Shown here piece by piece: positions 5,930-8,403 of a DNA stretch of 8,403 nt. Under the pieces are notes generated by a model, which saw nothing but the letters and a program-made list of their open reading frames with translations, was not told the origin of the DNA and searched no databases. The first letter of the stretch is position 1. Each line of letters opens with the position of its first letter. The stretch is taken from assembly GCA_030668025.1 (NCBI GenBank), contig DAOUUT010000159.1:1-8403 (forward strand). Direction: 5' to 3'. A program made the position numbers and the translations under genes. Source of the DNA: Promethearchaeota archaeon (GTDB lineage: Archaea; Asgardarchaeota; Lokiarchaeia; Sigynarchaeales; SOKP01).

Positions 5930-7405
5930 TTAATCAAAACATAATACTCCTGGATTTAGAATGTTATTTGGGTCAAAAATCTTTTTTACTTTTTTTAAAG
6001 CCATTATAATTGAGTCGTCGAGACTTTTATACACATCTTCAGCCCAATCTCCATAGGGGCGATTGAAAAAAGCACCTAAGCTTATCAAATCTTTACTGGT
6101 ATCTATAAATAATTCTTTAAGACGCTTTACATCCATACCATCTTGAGGATCATAAAAAAGATCAAACTCACAGTGATAAGAAGTACCTTGATTTATAGGT
6201 TGAATATAAATTCCTAAATTTTTAGAAATCTTAGTTTCAACTAAAGAAATAAACTCTGAAATTCTTTCAAAACTAGTTAAAAAGAAAATTTCTTGATAAC
6301 TACCTTTTAACTTCATTTTCCAAGGCTTTAAAGTGGCTTCACTTAAGATTCTAATAATTTCCTGATCTTCAATATTATTTTTAGTCGTTAAATTACTTAG
6401 GTTTAGTCTATTTTTTATCTCGTTAATATCTCCTTCAAGGTAAGAGATTTTTTCATTCGCTAGCATACCTCTTCCAGCTATTATAAATATTAAATTCCAT
6501 TTCTTTAACGAGTTTGAGAGTTCATATATGTCTTGTTCAGTGGTTTTAATAAGACATGCTAAATTAAGGTTATTTAAAATTAACAACTCGTCACACAATC
6601 GATTTTTTAATAATTCGGATTGAAAATCTAATAGCTCTTGAAGGTTCTGAGATTGAAGATGGAAAACCTTTTGAATAGAAGGTTGTAATTCGAGTTTTAT
6701 TGTCGCCCAAGTTACAACGCCTAGACTCCCTTGGGCTCCTTGAATTACTCTAAATGGACTAAATTGGGTCGGTCCCATGGGGTTAATTTGATTTTGTCCT
6801 GACTTTTTCTGTTGCTTTAACGTTCCAGGCCCCGCAGCTGTGCCAGTTCTAAACAAATCTCCAGTTCCGAAAATAACTTCTGTACATAATAAAGGATCGG
6901 AACTGTCCCAATGATATCGTGGTATTGTTATTGGTTCTCTTTCGAGTGCTGACGATAGCACTGATTTATTAGATGTGGGGTGTAAAGGCATAAGCAACCT
7001 AACACCTTCTTTCTTAAGTTTGGGTATTAGATCCTCGAAAGTAACTCCAGGTTCAACCATTACTACACGATTTTTTCTACTTATAGAAAGGATTCTATTC
7101 ATTTTAGAGAGGTTTAGTATTATGCAATTTTTTTTTTTAGGGATTGTATCTCCATGATGTCTGTATTTAGAACTAGAACTTACAGGAATAACTGAAAAGT
7201 TAGAAATATTGGCCAGTTTCAAAATTGCTTCTATTTGATGAGCTTTTGAAGGCCAAACAATAAGATTGGGGCGTTTGCCACTAACAAAACTCATATCCTC
7301 AGAGTATTCTTCTAATTCTTTCGTATCATTAGAAACATTTTTAGAACCGCAAATTTTAGCTAGTTTATAATATAATATCTCTTTAGTCATGATTAAAATG
7401 CCCAT
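5930..7405 (-). CDS. FAD-linked oxidase-like subunit with divergent pyrophosphate loop (491 aa)
   Basis: This is the second PCMH-superfamily protein of the cluster and the first gene transcribed. The FAD-binding domain spans about 45-242. It shows PNLIVWPSKAHQIEAILKLAN (46-66), IILNLSKMNRILSI (95-108), VVMVEPGVTFEDLIPKL (114-130), an LEREP block (154-158), CTEVIFGTGDLFRTG (174-188) and the closing GAQGSLGVVTWATIKLELQP (223-242). The C-terminus IFDPNNILNPGVLCFD is the classic FAD-oxidase end. The usual glycine-rich pyrophosphate loop (GGGTxxxG in GlcD) is replaced by SSSSKYRHHGD (76-86). From memory, a similar loop recurs in oxidoreductases of anaerobic bacteria encoded beside CCG proteins, so it is probably a subfamily trait and not decay. 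Its role parallels GlcE or GlcD in a GlcDEF-like complex. The start at 7405 is chosen over Met6 (7390) because AGGA lies 5 bases upstream of it. Confidence 0.88.
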   Translation of the reverse strand: MGILIMTKEILYYKLAKICGSKNVSNDTKELEEYSEDMSFVSGKRPNLIVWPSKAHQIEAILKLANISNFSVIPVSSSSKYRHHGDTIPKKKNCIILNLSKMNRILSISRKNRVVMVEPGVTFEDLIPKLKKEGVRLLMPLHPTSNKSVLSSALEREPITIPRYHWDSSDPLLCTEVIFGTGDLFRTGTAAGPGTLKQQKKSGQNQINPMGPTQFSPFRVIQGAQGSLGVVTWATIKLELQPSIQKVFHLQSQNLQELLDFQSELLKNRLCDELLILNNLNLACLIKTTEQDIYELSNSLKKWNLIFIIAGRGMLANEKISYLEGDINEIKNRLNLSNLTTKNNIEDQEIIRILSEATLKPWKMKLKGSYQEIFFLTSFERISEFISLVETKISKNLGIYIQPINQGTSYHCEFDLFYDPQDGMDVKRLKELFIDTSKDLISLGAFFNRPYGDWAEDVYKSLDDSIIMALKKVKKIFDPNNILNPGVLCFD

Positions 7406-7633
7406 TTAATTCCTAATTAAATAATTACTCAATGCAATAATTTACCTAATAAAGATGTTTGGTTTTAAAACATCCAAGAGAATTTTCAATTATCAAATTG
7501 ATATTAAAAGGAATGCTAATTTTAAGGCACATTAGAATAAATTATAGATTTTTTAAACAATATTATTTTTAATTTATTAAGCCATTTCTATAATAAGAAC
7601 TATACGTATACTAGATTTCGAGATAGCTTTAAA
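7406..7633. promoter_or_regulatory. Divergent regulatory region between the oxidoreductase cluster and the zinc-ribbon gene
   Basis: This 228-bp A+T-rich spacer separates oppositely transcribed genes. For the minus-strand cluster a TATA-like TTTATTA (7451-7445) lies roughly 43 bases before the ATG at 7405, and AGGA at 7414-7411 is the ribosome site. Two inverted repeats sit directly upstream of that box (7454-7474 and 7486-7501), where a regulator could bind. On the plus side the palindrome TATACGTATA (7601-7610) is centred about 28 bases before the ATG at 7634, a distance expected for a TATA box driving a leaderless message. The only small ORF (7455-7535, 26 codons) has no support. No RNA gene is seen. 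Confidence 0.4.
7454..7474. repeat. Inverted repeat, possible operator of the oxidoreductase cluster
   Basis: Perfect 7-bp arms GATGTTT (7454-7460) and AAACATC (7468-7474) are separated by 7 bases. The dyad lies next to the TATA-like box of the minus-strand cluster, about 50 bases before its first ATG, a usual place for an archaeal repressor or activator site. A second, weaker dyad TCAATT/AATTGA (7486-7491 and 7496-7501) follows. Neither matches an operator that I recognise. Confidence 0.35.
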
Positions 7634-7831
7634 ATGAGATGTCCAGATTGTAATAAAGAATATTCTGATCTTAAACAGCAGATCTGTGAATATTGTGGAA
7701 CGGAATTAAGTACGACTGAACAAATATCACCAAAAGAATCAACAACAAAAACTAAGTTTGAGAAATTTATAGAAGATACAGGGCTTAAAGGGATTTATAA
7801 AAAGATAAAGGATAATTTAAAGAATGTATAA
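7634..7831 (+). CDS. Small zinc-ribbon protein
   Basis: This 65-aa protein has an N-terminal zinc ribbon: Cys3-x2-Cys6 (RCPDCNKEY) and Cys18-x2-Cys21 (CEYCGTEL), 11 residues apart, which is enough to bind one zinc ion. A short Ser/Thr/Gln-rich linker (about 25-41) leads to a lysine-rich C-terminal helix (FEKFIEDTGLKGIYKKIKDNLKNV). Such one-ribbon proteins with a basic or amphipathic tail are frequent in Asgard and other archaea, and their roles are mostly unknown; nucleic-acid or protein contacts are the usual suggestion. No clear Shine-Dalgarno precedes the ATG, and a TATA-like palindrome 28 bases upstream fits a leaderless transcript. The gene is co-oriented with the metallo-hydrolase 49 bp downstream and could share its message, although that gap is wide for this window. 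Confidence 0.8.
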   Translation: MRCPDCNKEYSDLKQQICEYCGTELSTTEQISPKESTTKTKFEKFIEDTGLKGIYKKIKDNLKNV

Positions 7832-7880
7832 ATTTAATCTTATAAATAATTAACAAAATTCATTAAAAAAGTTTTAAAAA

Positions 7881-8403
7881 ATGACAATAAAATTCACTTG
7901 GTTTGGAACTGCAAGCTATATTTTAGATTTAGATGGAACAAGATTATTATTTGATCCTTTTTTTTATCGTAACTCCCACGCAACGCCAAAGTTAAAGACT
8001 AAAAAAGAACAAATAACAAATATTGAGGCAATTTTTATCTCACATGGGCATTTTGATCATGTAACTGACGCAGGATGGTTTGCAGAAAATCTAAATATTC
8101 CTGTTTATTGTTCCGAAGTTGCTAAAGAAAATATGATTAATTGGGCTGAAGGTAAAATACTTGAAGACGAATCCTATCCAATTTCAAGTAATAGTAAGGA
8201 TAACTTAAAACCTTGTGAATATTTTGATAAAATCCAAGTTTCAGAAAATATTAAGGTCGAGTTGATAAAATCAGAACACATTAAATTTGATTTTAATACC
8301 ATCGCAAGTAGGTTATTTTCGTGGAAAGTCTGGAAACAAATTAGGAGAATATCTAAATATGGAAAGGGATTCCCCATGGGAAATGTATTTGGATTTTGTA
8401 CTC
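7881..8403 (+). CDS. Metallo-beta-lactamase-fold hydrolase, partial (C-terminus beyond right edge)
   Basis: The frame is open from ATG 7881 to the right edge, 174 codons, and is the N-terminal half or more of a UlaG-like metallo-beta-lactamase-fold protein. It begins TIKFTWFGTASYILDLDGTRLLFDPFF (residues 2-28), the standard first strands and the D-P turn. The metal-binding motif HGHFDH (55-60; His55, His57, Asp59, His60) follows in a SHGHFDHVTDAG context. His133 (KSEHIKF) may be the next metal ligand. Residues 101-117 and 144-160 look like insertions relative to the compact UlaG fold. Members hydrolyse varied ester or phosphodiester bonds using one or two metal ions, and the substrate cannot be assigned. 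No Shine-Dalgarno precedes the start (A/T-only context), but no other in-frame ATG keeps the first strand, so the start is likely right. Confidence 0.88.
   Translation, partial: MTIKFTWFGTASYILDLDGTRLLFDPFFYRNSHATPKLKTKKEQITNIEAIFISHGHFDHVTDAGWFAENLNIPVYCSEVAKENMINWAEGKILEDESYPISSNSKDNLKPCEYFDKIQVSENIKVELIKSEHIKFDFNTIASRLFSWKVWKQIRRISKYGKGFPMGNVFGFCT

Noticed and set aside
6975..7157. Plus-strand ORF of 60 codons
   Set aside because: Antisense shadow of the FAD domain of the 491-aa oxidase; its hydrophobic look comes from antisense Lys codons read as Phe.
2994..7405. Assignment as glcD/glcE/glcF glycolate oxidase
   Set aside because: Subunit composition fits, but the divergent FAD loop, the CCG insertion, the second oxidase's unusual DPNNIADSGFYI end and the lipid-type neighbours do not support a specific glycolate call, so no gene symbols were given.
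7455..7535. Plus-strand 26-codon ORF in the divergent spacer
   Set aside because: It has no ribosome site and no recognisable motif, and it overlaps the proposed operator dyads; it is more likely chance in regulatory DNA.
8174..8377. Minus-strand ORF of 67 codons
   Set aside because: Overlaps the metallo-beta-lactamase-fold gene on the other strand, which has a clear metal motif; no domain is visible in the shadow.

Overview
This is a strongly A+T-rich, gene-dense window whose style fits an archaeon, most likely an Asgard archaeon of the Lokiarchaeia type (Promethearchaeota). The signs are archaeal-type TATA-like boxes in the gene-free stretches, a mix of Shine-Dalgarno-led starts inside the operon and apparently leaderless or weakly led starts outside it, a tiny zinc-ribbon protein, a very long coiled-coil/winged-helix protein, and archaeal/anaerobe-type CCG (HdrB/HdrD-like) iron-sulfur chemistry. 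The assignment is an inference from style; no rRNA or tRNA gene is present to anchor it.

Layout from left to right. (1) 1-662, minus strand: an alpha/beta hydrolase with an N-terminal membrane anchor, cut by the window edge. (2) 663-796: a divergent promoter region. (3) 797-1510, plus strand: a coiled-coil protein with a C-terminal winged helix. It meets (4) tail to tail with only 2 bp between the stop codons. (4) 1513-7405, minus strand: a five-gene cluster, in transcription order FAD-linked oxidase (491 aa), CCG-domain iron-sulfur protein (434 aa), second FAD-linked oxidase (529 aa), SCP2-like lipid-binding protein (134 aa) and tocopherol-cyclase-like protein (326 aa). (5) 7406-7633: a 228-bp divergent regulatory region with two inverted repeats. 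(6) 7634-7831, plus strand: a 65-aa double-CxxC zinc-ribbon protein. (7) 7881 to the right edge, plus strand: a metallo-beta-lactamase-fold hydrolase, cut by the edge.

The centre of interest is the five-gene cluster. Two FAD (PCMH/GlcD-type) subunits plus one subunit with two N-terminal 4Fe-4S sites and two CCG domains have the composition of glycolate-oxidase (GlcDEF) or lactate-dehydrogenase-like complexes. Such complexes take electrons from a 2-hydroxy acid or another C-H/C-OH substrate through flavin to iron-sulfur clusters. The genes at the 3' end are both lipid-flavoured: an SCP2-fold hydrophobic-ligand binder 3 bp behind the second oxidase, and a relative of tocopherol cyclase. My inference is an anaerobic oxidoreductase acting on a hydrophobic (lipid or isoprenoid-like) hydroxy substrate that is delivered by the SCP2 protein. 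Substrate, electron acceptor and physiological direction cannot be read from this sequence. No membrane subunit, ETF or cytochrome gene lies in the window.
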